Positions 16,875 to 25,773 are shown, counted from the stretch's first letter. The stretch: DNA of 64,000 nt from Egerieimonas sp900552095 (GCA_902469965.1 CABREP010000001.1:33390-97389), one strand, 5' to 3'. Translations and numbers: made by a program. The notes: generated by a model not told the origin, from the sequence alone.

Positions 16875-17621
16875 TCAGTTCTCTCCGGTTAATTTCAGAA
16901 TATCCTGGATTTCCTCCGCATCCATATCGAGAAAGGCGGAGAGTTCTTCCACAGAATACTTGATTTCCTCATCTTCCGTCAGTTCGCGGACCCGGGCTTC
17001 TAAAGAGCGGACCCGTTCCACCAGATAATTGTCCTCCTGCTTCTGGCGGTTTTCTGAAGCCAGGAGAGAGGAAATGGATTCGGACACGGCGGTCCGGAGA
17101 TATTCTTCCGGGTTTTCTGCGGGAAGATCCTTTTCCAGAGCCATCCAGAGCCCCAGGCTTCCTTCCTGGATCTTATCCTGCAGGGAAATGGACGAGGGGA
17201 AGGCACAGGACAGTTCCACCACCAGAGGGAGATACGCTTCGGCCAGTTTCTGCCGGGCAGCGGCAGCGCCTTCCCGGGCATCCCGGAAAAGCTGCTCCTT
17301 TTCCCCGGGGGTGAGTGCAGGCCGGGAGGAGAAGAGTTCCTGGTATTCCTTCAGCGTCCGCTCATCTTCCGGTGAGAGGGCGGCAGGTTCGCCGGGAGTT
17401 TCTCCGGAAGACAGGGGAGGCAGAGAAGAAGGAGAGGGGGATGCGCCCATGACCCGAATCCCCTGAGAGCGCAGATAGTCAAAGACGAGATCCAGCTGAT
17501 CCGCGCGTAAACCGTCCTCCTGAAAAAAGGATTCGATGACTTCGCGGTGAAGCTGTTTTTTGTTCTGACTGCCCAGAATGACGAGATCTTTTAGTTTCTG
17601 CTGGAAAATAGTCTGATCCAT
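16875..17621 (-). CDS. Sigma-70-like protein lacking region 4
   Basis: 248 aa with an AAGGAGG ribosome site. Residues 1-60 resemble RpoD region 1.1 (FQQKLKDLVILG, then LDLVFDYLRSQGIRVMG). After a Pro/Ser linker, about 85-165 resemble regions 1.2 to 2.2 (LTPGEKEQLF, AEAYLPLVVELS, LQDKIQEGSLGLWMALEK), the core-RNAP-binding part. The expected 2.3-2.4 segment is degenerate, without the aromatic melting residues, and the tail (SVEELSAFLDMDAEEIQDIL) resembles region 3. Region 4 (-35 recognition) is absent. It may bind RNA polymerase or a regulator without acting as a full sigma factor. This call is my inference from pattern matching. Confidence 0.7.
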   Translation of the reverse strand: MDQTIFQQKLKDLVILGSQNKKQLHREVIESFFQEDGLRADQLDLVFDYLRSQGIRVMGASPSPSSLPPLSSGETPGEPAALSPEDERTLKEYQELFSSRPALTPGEKEQLFRDAREGAAAARQKLAEAYLPLVVELSCAFPSSISLQDKIQEGSLGLWMALEKDLPAENPEEYLRTAVSESISSLLASENRQKQEDNYLVERVRSLEARVRELTEDEEIKYSVEELSAFLDMDAEEIQDILKLTGEN

Positions 17622-17668
17622 GGCTGATCCTCCTTGTTGTGCAAAGCTGAAAATTTTTGAGATAAAAA

Positions 17669-17697
17669 GAAACGACCGCTGACGGTACGGTCGTTTC
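17669..17697 (-). terminator. Terminator of rpsT
   Basis: GAAACGACCG pairs with CGGTCGTTTC around a 9-base loop, followed on the - strand by CTTTTTATC. Confidence 0.85.
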
Positions 17698-17717
17698 CAG
17701 ATAAAAAATTGGATTTC

Positions 17718-17981
17718 TTATGCGATAGTGTTTACAGCCTTGGATAAGCGGGAAACTTTTCTGGCTGCAGTATTTTTATGATATACGCCTTTGGAAGCCG
17801 CCTTGTCGATGGTAGAGATTGCTTCTACTAATGCGCTGCTTGCTGCCTCTTTATCTTTCAGAGCAACAGCTGCATCAACCTTTTTCACTGCGGTTTTCAC
17901 TGCGGATTTGATGGATTTATTTCTTGCTGCCTTGGTTCTGTTTACCAGGATTCTTTTTTTAGCGGATTTAATGTTAGCCAA
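17718..17981 (-). CDS. rpsT: 30S ribosomal protein S20
   Basis: 87 aa beginning (M)ANIKSAKKRI, a classic S20 sequence rich in Lys and Ala, an all-helical protein that binds 16S rRNA. The start is TTG at 17979-17981, seven bases after a full GGAGGTG ribosome site. E. coli rpsT also starts with UUG, linked to translational autocontrol, so weak initiation may be functional here. A consensus promoter lies at 18082-18110 and a terminator at 17669-17697, so the gene is monocistronic. It is divergent from gpr, as in many Firmicutes. Confidence 0.97.
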   Translation of the reverse strand: MANIKSAKKRILVNRTKAARNKSIKSAVKTAVKKVDAAVALKDKEAASSALVEAISTIDKAASKGVYHKNTAARKVSRLSKAVNTIA

Positions 17982-18081
17982 TTCGTACACCTCCAAATGA
18001 TTTTCTTCTTAATTCTTATTCCAGTTGACTGCTCACACCAGATAAGACACGGAAAAAAATCCGGTGTAAACACACTTATTT

Positions 18082-18110
18082 ATGATAGGCGAAAAAGGGT
18101 GTTTTGTCAA
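18082..18110 (-). promoter_or_regulatory. Consensus promoter of rpsT
   Basis: On the - strand TTGACA (18105-18110), 17-base spacer, TATCAT (18082-18087). It gives a leader of about 95 bases before the TTG start. Confidence 0.8.
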
Positions 18111-18167
18111 TACATATTTCCCGGGAAAATGCAAAAAATAGTAAAAAAGCAGGAAAAGGAGACTGGA

Positions 18168-19079
18168 ATGATCGGCAGCTGTAAAATACGGACAGATCTG
18201 GCCCTGGAGAGCCGGGAAAAATTTGAAAAAGATAATGTGGAAATTGAGGGGGTCGTGCTGAAGAGGCGAAAAGAAGACCCTGGCGACATCTGCACGACTC
18301 TGGTGGAGATTCAAACGGAGCACGGGGCCAGAGTGATGGAAAAGCCCTGCGGCAGGTATATCACGGTGGAGGCGCCGGACCTGGTGACGGCGGAAGAAAA
18401 AGTGCAGGAGAAGGCAGCCGAAATTCTGGCCGGGCACTTAAGGCGGATGCTGCCGAAAAGAAAGGGGGATCTGTCGGTTCTGGCTGTGGGGCTGGGGAAC
18501 CGGGAGGTTACACCGGATGCGCTGGGGCCTCTGGTGATCCAGAAACTCCAGATCACCCGGCATGTGGTGAAGGAATACGGGAACAGTGGATTGGAGGACG
18601 GTCCTTTCTGTATGGTCAGCAGCATTGCGCCCGGGGTTATGGCCCAGACGGGGATGGAGACGGTTGAGATCTTAAAGGGGATTGTCGGGGAGACGCAGCC
18701 GGATATCGTTCTGGCGGTAGATGCGCTGGCAGCCCGCAGTATCCGGAGGCTGAACTGCACGGTCCAGCTGACGGATACGGGCATCAGTCCTGGATCCGGC
18801 GTGATGAATTTCCGCTCCGGGATTTCCCGGGAAACTCTGGGGGTTCCGGTGATCGGAATCGGTGTTCCCACCGTAGTGGATGCGGCCAGCATTGTGCACG
18901 ATGCAGTGTCTCAGCTGTTAGAGACACTGGAAGAGTCGGAGATAGAGGAATTTCTGGCGGAACTGATTACTCCGGGGCTGCAGAGAATGTTCGTGACGCC
19001 AAAAGATGTGGATGAAGCGCTTGAAATTTTAAGCGGAATTGTAGCGGAAGGGATCAATCTGGCACTGCGCCAGGTATAA
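18168..19079 (+). CDS. gpr: Germination protease GPR
   Basis: 303 aa from the ATG at 18168, which follows AAAAGGAGA; longer in-frame starts would run into the rpsT promoter region. The N-terminus (KIRTDLALES) carries the typical propeptide motif, and the VLAVGLGNREVTPDALGP, VDALAA and PGSGVMNFR stretches match the A25 peptidase family. GPR cleaves small acid-soluble spore proteins when spores germinate, and is made as a zymogen in the forespore. spoIIP follows 39 bases later, the conserved gpr-spoIIP pair. The upstream region is AT-rich but I could not assign a forespore sigma promoter with confidence. Confidence 0.95.
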   Translation: MIGSCKIRTDLALESREKFEKDNVEIEGVVLKRRKEDPGDICTTLVEIQTEHGARVMEKPCGRYITVEAPDLVTAEEKVQEKAAEILAGHLRRMLPKRKGDLSVLAVGLGNREVTPDALGPLVIQKLQITRHVVKEYGNSGLEDGPFCMVSSIAPGVMAQTGMETVEILKGIVGETQPDIVLAVDALAARSIRRLNCTVQLTDTGISPGSGVMNFRSGISRETLGVPVIGIGVPTVVDAASIVHDAVSQLLETLEESEIEEFLAELITPGLQRMFVTPKDVDEALEILSGIVAEGINLALRQV

Positions 19080-19091
19080 GACAACGGGGTG

Positions 19092-19111
19092 CCTCATATA
19101 GTTTTATGAGG
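19092..19111 (+). promoter_or_regulatory. Hairpin overlapping the spoIIP ribosome site
   Basis: CCTCATA (19092-19098) pairs with TATGAGG (19105-19111). The right arm contains the GAGG of the strong GAGGTGAT ribosome site, so the stem could hide the site in the bicistronic transcript. Confidence 0.45.
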
Positions 19112-19118
19112 TGATAGG

Positions 19119-20384
19119 ATGGGGAAGAGAAAGGTCGGGATCCTGCCGGCGGCGGGGGCAGCTTTCGGAGCGCTTCTGCTGGCGGGGGGAGTGATGCTGC
19201 TCGGGCAGGATCATTTTGCCCGGGGGAAGCTGCTGCTGGCAAATGCCTGGGAGCGGATTGAGGACAAGGCTCTCCAGGCGTATGTCCCCAGGATTTATTA
19301 TGATCCGGAGCGGGAGGAAGGGTCATTCTGGGAGAGAGCCGGACGGCTGGTGGAGGATTCTCTTGCCTGCTGGAATTATATTCGGGCCGGGGAGGAGACG
19401 GTCTGCCTGGAGGATGAGTCTACCTGGGAAGCAATCGAGGAGGCGACACACAAGTCTATCGCAGAGCGCCTGAAGGAGAGCGGGGAGGCAGTTCCTGCGC
19501 CGGCACCGGAGGAGACGGACGCAGAAGACACAGAGGATACAGAAGACGCGGAAGACACAGAAGACGGTGAGAAGCCTCTGGAGGCGGCCTTTACCCTGCC
19601 GGAACAGCAGGCCGTGCTGTCCCTGGAAAAAATGCAGGATTTTGATTATCTTCTGAATAATTTTTTTGTTCTGGATCCCACAACTACGATCACCCGGGAG
19701 GAGCTGAATCTTGACAGTCTCCTGGGAAAAGATCTGACGATGAAACAGGATAATTCAGCACCTCAGATTCTGATCTACCACAGTCATTCGCAGGAAGGAT
19801 TTGCAGATTCTGTAGAAGGAGATCCGTCCACTTCTGTGGTGGCAGTGGGAGATTATCTGGAACAGATCCTGACAGAAGAATACGGGTATCAGGTGATCCA
19901 TATGCGGGATACTTTTGATCTGGTAGACGGCGTATGGGACAGGAGCGCGGCCTACGATTATGCGCTGGAGAAGGTGGAACAGGTGCTGGCAGAAAATCCC
20001 TCCATCGAAGTAGTGATCGATCTTCACCGGGATGGTGTGCGGGAGGATGTGCGCCTGGTGACAGAGGTGAACGGCAAGCCCACCGCCCGGATTATGTTCT
20101 TTAACGGCCTGTCTAAAAGCAGGACGAACGGGCCGATTGAGTATCTCTACAATCCGTATATCGCGGATAATCTGGCCTTCTCTTTCCGGCTGGAATATGA
20201 GGCGGCTCAATATTATCCTGACCTGACAAGATGCGTTTATCTGAAATGCTACCGCTATAACCTTCACGTACGTCCCAAGTCGCTGCTTCTGGAGGTGGGA
20301 GCGCAGACGAATACGCTGGAGGAGGCGAAAAATGCGATGGAACCCTTTGCGGTGATTTTAAATAAAGTACTAAAAGGGACATGA
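19119..20384 (+). CDS. spoIIP: Stage II sporulation protein P
   Basis: 421 aa. A membrane helix near the N-terminus (about 8-30) anchors the protein; an acidic linker (about 128-148, Glu/Asp/Thr repeats) follows. The C-terminal SpoIIP domain (about 205-415) has the zinc-binding histidines of IYHSHSQEGF and VIDLHRDG. SpoIIP is an amidase and endopeptidase that, with SpoIID and SpoIIM, thins septal peptidoglycan to drive engulfment. It follows gpr in one operon. A hairpin at 19092-19111 overlaps its ribosome site. Confidence 0.95.
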   Translation: MGKRKVGILPAAGAAFGALLLAGGVMLLGQDHFARGKLLLANAWERIEDKALQAYVPRIYYDPEREEGSFWERAGRLVEDSLACWNYIRAGEETVCLEDESTWEAIEEATHKSIAERLKESGEAVPAPAPEETDAEDTEDTEDAEDTEDGEKPLEAAFTLPEQQAVLSLEKMQDFDYLLNNFFVLDPTTTITREELNLDSLLGKDLTMKQDNSAPQILIYHSHSQEGFADSVEGDPSTSVVAVGDYLEQILTEEYGYQVIHMRDTFDLVDGVWDRSAAYDYALEKVEQVLAENPSIEVVIDLHRDGVREDVRLVTEVNGKPTARIMFFNGLSKSRTNGPIEYLYNPYIADNLAFSFRLEYEAAQYYPDLTRCVYLKCYRYNLHVRPKSLLLEVGAQTNTLEEAKNAMEPFAVILNKVLKGT

Positions 20385-20409
20385 CAAAAAGACAAAAATA
20401 TGGTATCAT
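20381..20409 (+). promoter_or_regulatory. Promoter of lepA
   Basis: ATGACA (20381-20386), 17-base spacer, TATCAT (20404-20409). The -35 region overlaps the spoIIP stop codon. Confidence 0.55.
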
Positions 20410-20471
20410 TGCCCCGGATAGTATACGGATTAAGAGAAGGCGGGAGTGATCCCGAACAGGAGGAAAGATAG

Positions 20472-22286
20472 ATGGCGGCAATGGATCAGAGCAAAATTCG
20501 TAATTTTTGCATTATTGCGCATATTGATCACGGAAAGTCTACCCTGGCTGACCGGATCATAGAGAAAACAGGACTTTTGACAGAGCGGGAAATGCAGTCT
20601 CAGGTGCTGGATAATATGGATCTGGAGCGGGAGCGGGGAATTACCATAAAGGCACAGACCGTACGGATCGTCTATAAGGCAAAGGACGGGGAAGAATATA
20701 TTTTCAATCTGATCGATACCCCGGGACATGTAGACTTTAATTATGAAGTTTCCCGGAGCCTGGCAGCCTGCGACGGGGCGATTCTGGTGGTAGATGCCGC
20801 CCAGGGCATTGAGGCGCAGACACTGGCCAATGTATATCTGGCACTGGATCATGATCTGGATGTGATGCCGGTGATCAATAAGATTGATCTGCCCAGCGCA
20901 GATCCGGAGCGGGTGAAAGCGGAGATTGAGGATGTAATCGGGATCGAGGCGGAGGATGCCCCCCTGATTTCAGCCAAAATGGGGCTGAATATCGACCAGG
21001 TGCTGGAGCAGATCGTGGAGAAAATACCGGCGCCCCAGGGAGATCCGGACGCGCCTCTTCAGGCGCTGATTTTTGACTCCCTGTACGATCCGTATAAAGG
21101 AGTGATCGTATTCTGCCGTATCAAGGAGGGACGCGTCTCCAGGGGAACGCCGATCAAAATGATGGCTACCGGGGCGTCTTTTGAGGCGGTGGAAGTGGGA
21201 TACTTTGGAGCCGGGCAGTTCATTCCCTGCGAGGAACTCTCCGCCGGTATGGTAGGTTACATTACGGCCAGCATTAAAAATGTGCAGGATACCCGGGTGG
21301 GAGATACCGTGACAGACAGCAGGAATCCCTGCAGGGAGCCGCTTCCGGGCTATAAAAAAGTAAATCCCATGGTATACTGCGGGCTTTATCCGGCGGATGG
21401 ATCCAAGTATGGAGATCTTAGGGATGCGCTGGAGAAGCTGCAGTTAAATGATGCGTCTCTGTTCTATGAGCCGGAAACGTCCGTAGCGCTGGGATTTGGA
21501 TTCCGCTGCGGTTTTCTGGGGCTTCTCCATCTGGAGATCATCCAGGAAAGACTGGAGAGAGAGTACAATCTGGATCTTATCACGACGGCGCCCAGCGTTA
21601 TCTATAAAGTGCATAAGACAGATGGAGAGGTAATCGATCTGACAAACCCCACCAACCTTCCGGATCCTTCAGAGATTGAATATATGGAAGAGCCCATGGT
21701 GGCAGCGGAAATTATGGTGACCACAGAATTTATCGGACCGATTATGGATCTGTGTCAGGAACGCCGGGGACAGTATCAGGGAATGGAATACATGGAAACA
21801 ACCCGGGCGCTGTTAAAGTACCATCTTCCCCTGAATGAGATCATTTATGATTTCTTCGATGCTTTAAAATCCCGTTCCAGAGGTTATGCTTCTTTTGATT
21901 ATGAACTTCTGGGTTATGAGCGCAGCGAACTGGTGAAACTGGATATCCTGGTGAACAAGGAAGAGGTGGATGCCCTGTCCTTTATCGTGTTTGCGGGTTC
22001 GGCTTATGAGCGGGGCAGAAAGATGTGCGAGAAGCTGAAGGAAGAGATTCCGCGCCAGCTTTTTGAGATTCCCATTCAGGCAGCGGTGGGCAGTAAGATC
22101 ATTGCCCGTGAGACGGTAAAAGCGCTGCGAAAAGATGTGCTGGCCAAATGTTACGGCGGTGATATTACGCGGAAGAAGAAACTTCTGGAGAAACAGAAGG
22201 AAGGAAAGAAGCGGATGCGCCAGGTGGGAAATGTGGAAATTCCACAGAAAGCATTTATGAGTGTGCTGAAACTGGATGACGATTAA
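20472..22286 (+). CDS. lepA: Elongation factor 4 (LepA)
   Basis: 604 aa, normal length. G motifs AHIDHGKSTL, DTPGH and NKID identify the translational GTPase; the C-terminal LepA domain (RQVGNVEIPQKAFMSVLK at the end) separates it from EF-G. LepA acts on ribosomes, and back-translocation and biogenesis roles have been proposed. Its start follows an ACAGGAGGAAAG ribosome site, and a strong bidirectional terminator follows the stop. The lepA-hemW pairing typical of Firmicutes is interrupted here by two L,D-transpeptidase genes on the opposite strand. Confidence 0.97.
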   Translation: MAAMDQSKIRNFCIIAHIDHGKSTLADRIIEKTGLLTEREMQSQVLDNMDLERERGITIKAQTVRIVYKAKDGEEYIFNLIDTPGHVDFNYEVSRSLAACDGAILVVDAAQGIEAQTLANVYLALDHDLDVMPVINKIDLPSADPERVKAEIEDVIGIEAEDAPLISAKMGLNIDQVLEQIVEKIPAPQGDPDAPLQALIFDSLYDPYKGVIVFCRIKEGRVSRGTPIKMMATGASFEAVEVGYFGAGQFIPCEELSAGMVGYITASIKNVQDTRVGDTVTDSRNPCREPLPGYKKVNPMVYCGLYPADGSKYGDLRDALEKLQLNDASLFYEPETSVALGFGFRCGFLGLLHLEIIQERLEREYNLDLITTAPSVIYKVHKTDGEVIDLTNPTNLPDPSEIEYMEEPMVAAEIMVTTEFIGPIMDLCQERRGQYQGMEYMETTRALLKYHLPLNEIIYDFFDALKSRSRGYASFDYELLGYERSELVKLDILVNKEEVDALSFIVFAGSAYERGRKMCEKLKEEIPRQLFEIPIQAAVGSKIIARETVKALRKDVLAKCYGGDITRKKKLLEKQKEGKKRMRQVGNVEIPQKAFMSVLKLDDD

Positions 22287-22296
22287 AGAATAGAGA

Positions 22297-22354
22297 AAAA
22301 AAGTGCCGCGGCAGAATGTATCTTTGAAGATGCGTTCTGCCGCGGCACTTTTTT
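22297..22354. terminator. Bidirectional terminator after lepA
   Basis: A perfect 20-bp stem (22297-22316 with 22335-22354), flanked by six A and six T, closes an inner ATCT/AGAT hairpin. It serves both lepA and the convergent L,D-transpeptidase. Confidence 0.92.
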
Positions 22355-22381
22355 GCGACTCCATTTTTGTACTCTGACTGT

Positions 22382-23887
22382 TTAGGATGGTTCTTCTTCC
22401 GGAACCAGCGTGTAAGGTTCGGTGTAGTACATAATGACAGGCGTTCCGGTCTCCAGCATTTCGTAAAGAGTGGCAGCTTCGCTGTCTCTCATGTTGATGC
22501 AGCCGTGAGAACCATTGTTGATGTAGGCTGTTTTGCTCCAGTCAGTCCGGACATGATTGGCCTCGGCATCATGAAGTCCGATTCCCAGTTCGGGAATGAT
22601 CAGCATCCAGTAATCACAGGGAGTTTCATACAGAACTTTTCCGGCGGAGTTGGTTCCCTTCATGATATGATCCAGTTCTTTATTAGCGATACGGAAAGAA
22701 CCGGCCGGAGTGTAGCGCCAGGTTGTCATTCGCCCGGAAACAATGCTGTCGGTCTCGAAAGCAAGCTGTCCGTCTTTGTAGAACCAGAGATGCTGGGCGG
22801 TCAGGTTGATCTCCAGGTAAGTATCGCCGAGCCCGTGATTTTCTTTTCCCTTTTCCCGGTGCAGGTATTCCGGTTCTTTTGTGGCGACTTTGTGTTCCGC
22901 AATCAGCTGCTTCAGAACTTCTGCTTCAGCCGCTTCATCCGTCTCATAGCCGTAAGTGTTATATTCGCTGACGGGAATTGTAATGGTTCCATTATTTGTT
23001 GAATCAAAAAGCCGTTCCTTTTTTACGTTATCCACCTTTTTCCCCATTTCCCGGAGGAAGGCTTTCAGGTGTTCATTAAAATAATCTTCATTTTTGGTGA
23101 AGGTTCCATCGTCGTTCTGTACCAGCCAGGTTTTCAGAAGTTCTGGGGTGACTTCCATTGTAGAACCGTCAGGCAGATTATAAGTGATGTGAGCGTTGGC
23201 CCACTCGTTGAGCTGCTTGGCCTGGGTGGAAAGAAGGGAATCTTCATCGGAACGGTACTGAGGCTGCTGATAAAGTCCCAGAGCATCCACGTCCACTTCT
23301 TCTTCCCGGTTTGAGACGGCCTCCTTTACCGCATCAATAACGGCATCGGGAGCCAGTGTTGTTCCCTCTGAGTGAGGCGTCACTGTGTACTGATTATTTT
23401 CATAGGTTAAAGCGGCGTCTACCGGCGCTTCCATATTGGCTGTCTGCAATTCCGGAAGGGAGGACAGCAGTTCGGATAATTTTTCTTCATTATATACGGG
23501 GGAACCGGTGATTGTGTACTCGTGAGATTTTCCCTGTTCAAAAATCCACATCAGAGGATTCTGCTGATCAAGAAGATCAGATACCGGACTGTCCAGCAGA
23601 TAGCTGTACTGGAAATCAGCCCCGGAAATCGTTTCGGTCTTGTCATTTCGGAATTTCAGAGTCAGAGTGTATTCGCCATTGGCGCCGATCAGACTGTTTT
23701 CCGTTTCTTCCGGTGTCATTCCTGAATAATCAATGTTGTTTATGATGGTGTGGGGATAAAAAGTTTTGCTGTACTTCATGGCCATGTAGGCATAAAATCC
23801 GACAAAGATCAGAAGCAGTACCAGAAAACTCAGCACCACACTGAGGATGATTAGTTTTTTCTTGCTCTTTTTTGTTTTGCTTTCCAT
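22382..23887 (-). CDS. L,D-transpeptidase (YkuD) with peptidoglycan-binding domains
   Basis: 501 aa. A short cytosolic Lys-rich tail, one membrane helix (about 12-35), then two PG_binding_4-type repeats (about 60-280) and a C-terminal YkuD catalytic domain (about 345-490). The active-site signature SHGCINM, with the catalytic Cys, is intact. The enzyme forms 3-3 cross-links in peptidoglycan or attaches proteins at the outer face. It is a paralogue of the next gene upstream on this strand, sharing the same domain order and a similar promoter, but lacks that protein's Pro/Thr tail. Confidence 0.92.
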   Translation of the reverse strand: MESKTKKSKKKLIILSVVLSFLVLLLIFVGFYAYMAMKYSKTFYPHTIINNIDYSGMTPEETENSLIGANGEYTLTLKFRNDKTETISGADFQYSYLLDSPVSDLLDQQNPLMWIFEQGKSHEYTITGSPVYNEEKLSELLSSLPELQTANMEAPVDAALTYENNQYTVTPHSEGTTLAPDAVIDAVKEAVSNREEEVDVDALGLYQQPQYRSDEDSLLSTQAKQLNEWANAHITYNLPDGSTMEVTPELLKTWLVQNDDGTFTKNEDYFNEHLKAFLREMGKKVDNVKKERLFDSTNNGTITIPVSEYNTYGYETDEAAEAEVLKQLIAEHKVATKEPEYLHREKGKENHGLGDTYLEINLTAQHLWFYKDGQLAFETDSIVSGRMTTWRYTPAGSFRIANKELDHIMKGTNSAGKVLYETPCDYWMLIIPELGIGLHDAEANHVRTDWSKTAYINNGSHGCINMRDSEAATLYEMLETGTPVIMYYTEPYTLVPEEEPS

Positions 23888-23935
23888 TCATTAAGTCCTT
23901 CTTTTCTAAAAGTGTCGATTCCTGTCAACACTTCT

Positions 23936-23964
23936 ATTATAGGAGGTGAACGGGAAATTGTAAA
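23936..23964 (-). promoter_or_regulatory. Promoter of the 501-aa L,D-transpeptidase
   Basis: On the - strand TTTACA (23959-23964), 17-base spacer, TATAAT (23936-23941). The paralogue has the same TTTACA-N17 form. Confidence 0.7.
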
Positions 23965-24015
23965 TATGTCAGAGGCTTACAAATTATTAAAGATTGCAAA
24001 ATTTTTGTGAACCGG

Positions 24016-25701
24016 TTAAAGCCCCTCCGGCTCCGGAGTGGGAGGAGCCGGGGTTTCCGTTGGAGGAACCGGAGTGGGGGTCGGCGGTTCCGGAGTAGGA
24101 GTCGGGGGAACCGGAGTGGGAGTCGGCGTGCTGGGCGCCGGAGTAGAAGGAGTCTCGGCCGGAGGAGTGGGCGTAGAAGTTGCAGCCGGCGGCTTTGGAT
24201 TCTGCGCATATTTTTCAGCCGGGGAGAGTTCTTTCCGGAGCGTGTAAGGTTCTGTATAGTAGACAATTACAGGAGTCCCCACTTCGACGGACTCATAGAG
24301 TGTTCTGGCATCGCCCAGGTGCATATTGATACAGCCGTGGGAGCCATTTGTAAGGTAGGCGGAAGTGCGCCAGTCAGAACGGCCGGTATCGTAATCGTGG
24401 AAACCAATCCCTACGCTGGGAATGAAGGGCATCCAATAAGTACATTTGGCGGTGTAAATTGGTTTGCCGGTAGCGGGATCAATCTCGCCCTTCATGGTAT
24501 GCGGGCTCTTTTTGGAAGCCAGCGTATACCAGCCGGCCGGAGTGTAGCGCCAGGTTGTCATTGTTCCGGAGACAATGTTGGTATCAAAGGCGAGTTCTCC
24601 GTTTTTGTAATACCACAGATGCTGGCGGGTCAGGTTAAGTTCTACGTAAGTGCCGCCCACTCCGTGGTTTCCGGATCCGCCTCCTGTAGTCAGGTAAACA
24701 GGCTCGCGGGTGATAACCTGATGTTCGGCAATCTGTGTTTTCAGAGCTTTCAGCTCTCCTTCCACATCCATCTGGTATCCGGTGTAGGTGCTCAGATCTC
24801 CGTAGGGAACGGAAATAGTTCCGTCCAGCGTGGTGTCAAAGAGATGTTCTTCGCCGGAAAAAGAGGTTTTGGCGTTCAGCTCTTCCACAAAAGAACGGAG
24901 ATGTTCTTCAAAAACGGCCTCGTCTCTGGCGTAGCTGCCGTCTTCATTCTGGGTCAGCCAGCTTTTCAGAAGTTCCGGGGTCAGTTCGGCTGAAGAGCCG
25001 TCAGGGAGTGTGTAGGTAATATGAGCGTTGGCCAGTTCGTTCAGCTGTTCCGCCTGAGCAGCCAGTCCGGGATCGTCCGAGAGGAGAGCAGGTTTGGCAT
25101 ACAGATCTTTTTCTTCCAGATCAAGCCGGGGTTCTCCGCTTTTGACTGCGTCCTGTACCGCCGTCAGGACAGCGGCTGGATCCAGGGTTGTCCCTTCGCT
25201 GGCTTCTGCAACGGTGTAGCTCCCATCCTGGTAAACAACCTGGGCATCCGCGGGAGCGCTCATCGTTTCCTCCTGAAGCTGGGGGAAGGTAAGAAGCAGT
25301 TCTTTTAAGGCGTCTTCTTCGTAGGTGTATGTATTTTCCAGGGTATAGGTATGATCTTTTCCGGTTTCTGTGATCCAGAGCAGTGGATTCTGTTCGGAGA
25401 GGATGGACTGAACCGCCCCGTTGGGAACATAAGTGTAGTTAAAATCGCTGCCGGTGATGATCTGGGTTTCCCCGCCCCGGAAGTTAAGTTCCAGAGTGTA
25501 ACGATCGATGGAGTCCTGGATGCGCTGCTCCACTTCGGAGGCCGTCATTTCCGAACAGTCCACACCGTTGATTACTGTGTTGGGGAAAAAGATTTCCCGG
25601 TACTTTCTGCCCATGGCCAGGTAGGCAGTGAAAATTGCCGCAAGGCACACAAGAGTGCCGAGTACAGAGGCCAGAATGATCATTTTTTTCTTTTTTTTCA
25701 T
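24016..25701 (-). CDS. L,D-transpeptidase (YkuD) with Pro/Thr-rich tail
   Basis: 561 aa. N-terminal membrane helix (about 7-29), two PG_binding_4-like domains, and a YkuD domain with intact SHGCINM. About 57 residues of Pro/Thr/Glu repeats (PTPTPVPPTPTPEPP type) follow the catalytic domain, a tail seen on wall-associated proteins that may span or grip the cell wall. It is a paralogue of the downstream 501-aa gene; both have own promoters rather than a shared operon. The duplication implies that 3-3 cross-links or L,D-anchoring matter in this organism. Confidence 0.92.
   Translation of the reverse strand: MKKKKKMIILASVLGTLVCLAAIFTAYLAMGRKYREIFFPNTVINGVDCSEMTASEVEQRIQDSIDRYTLELNFRGGETQIITGSDFNYTYVPNGAVQSILSEQNPLLWITETGKDHTYTLENTYTYEEDALKELLLTFPQLQEETMSAPADAQVVYQDGSYTVAEASEGTTLDPAAVLTAVQDAVKSGEPRLDLEEKDLYAKPALLSDDPGLAAQAEQLNELANAHITYTLPDGSSAELTPELLKSWLTQNEDGSYARDEAVFEEHLRSFVEELNAKTSFSGEEHLFDTTLDGTISVPYGDLSTYTGYQMDVEGELKALKTQIAEHQVITREPVYLTTGGGSGNHGVGGTYVELNLTRQHLWYYKNGELAFDTNIVSGTMTTWRYTPAGWYTLASKKSPHTMKGEIDPATGKPIYTAKCTYWMPFIPSVGIGFHDYDTGRSDWRTSAYLTNGSHGCINMHLGDARTLYESVEVGTPVIVYYTEPYTLRKELSPAEKYAQNPKPPAATSTPTPPAETPSTPAPSTPTPTPVPPTPTPEPPTPTPVPPTETPAPPTPEPEGL
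24019..24192 (-). repeat. Imperfect repeat coding the Pro/Thr tail
   Basis: Short GGAGT(G/C)GG-type units, read on the + strand, repeat through the 3' end of the L,D-transpeptidase gene and code for alternating Pro and Thr. Such tracts are prone to length change by slippage. Confidence 0.7.
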
Positions 25702-25744
25702 AATGGATTCCTTTACTGGGGATAACTATAGATTTGTCAGTTTT

Positions 25745-25773
25745 ATTATGCCATCTGAGGAAGAAAATGTAAA
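25745..25773 (-). promoter_or_regulatory. Promoter of the 561-aa L,D-transpeptidase
   Basis: On the - strand TTTACA (25768-25773), 17-base spacer, CATAAT (25745-25750). Confidence 0.65.

Noticed and set aside
24038..24247. Gly/Val-rich repeat protein on the + strand
   Set aside because: It is the complement of the Pro/Thr tail of the L,D-transpeptidase and has no ribosome site.
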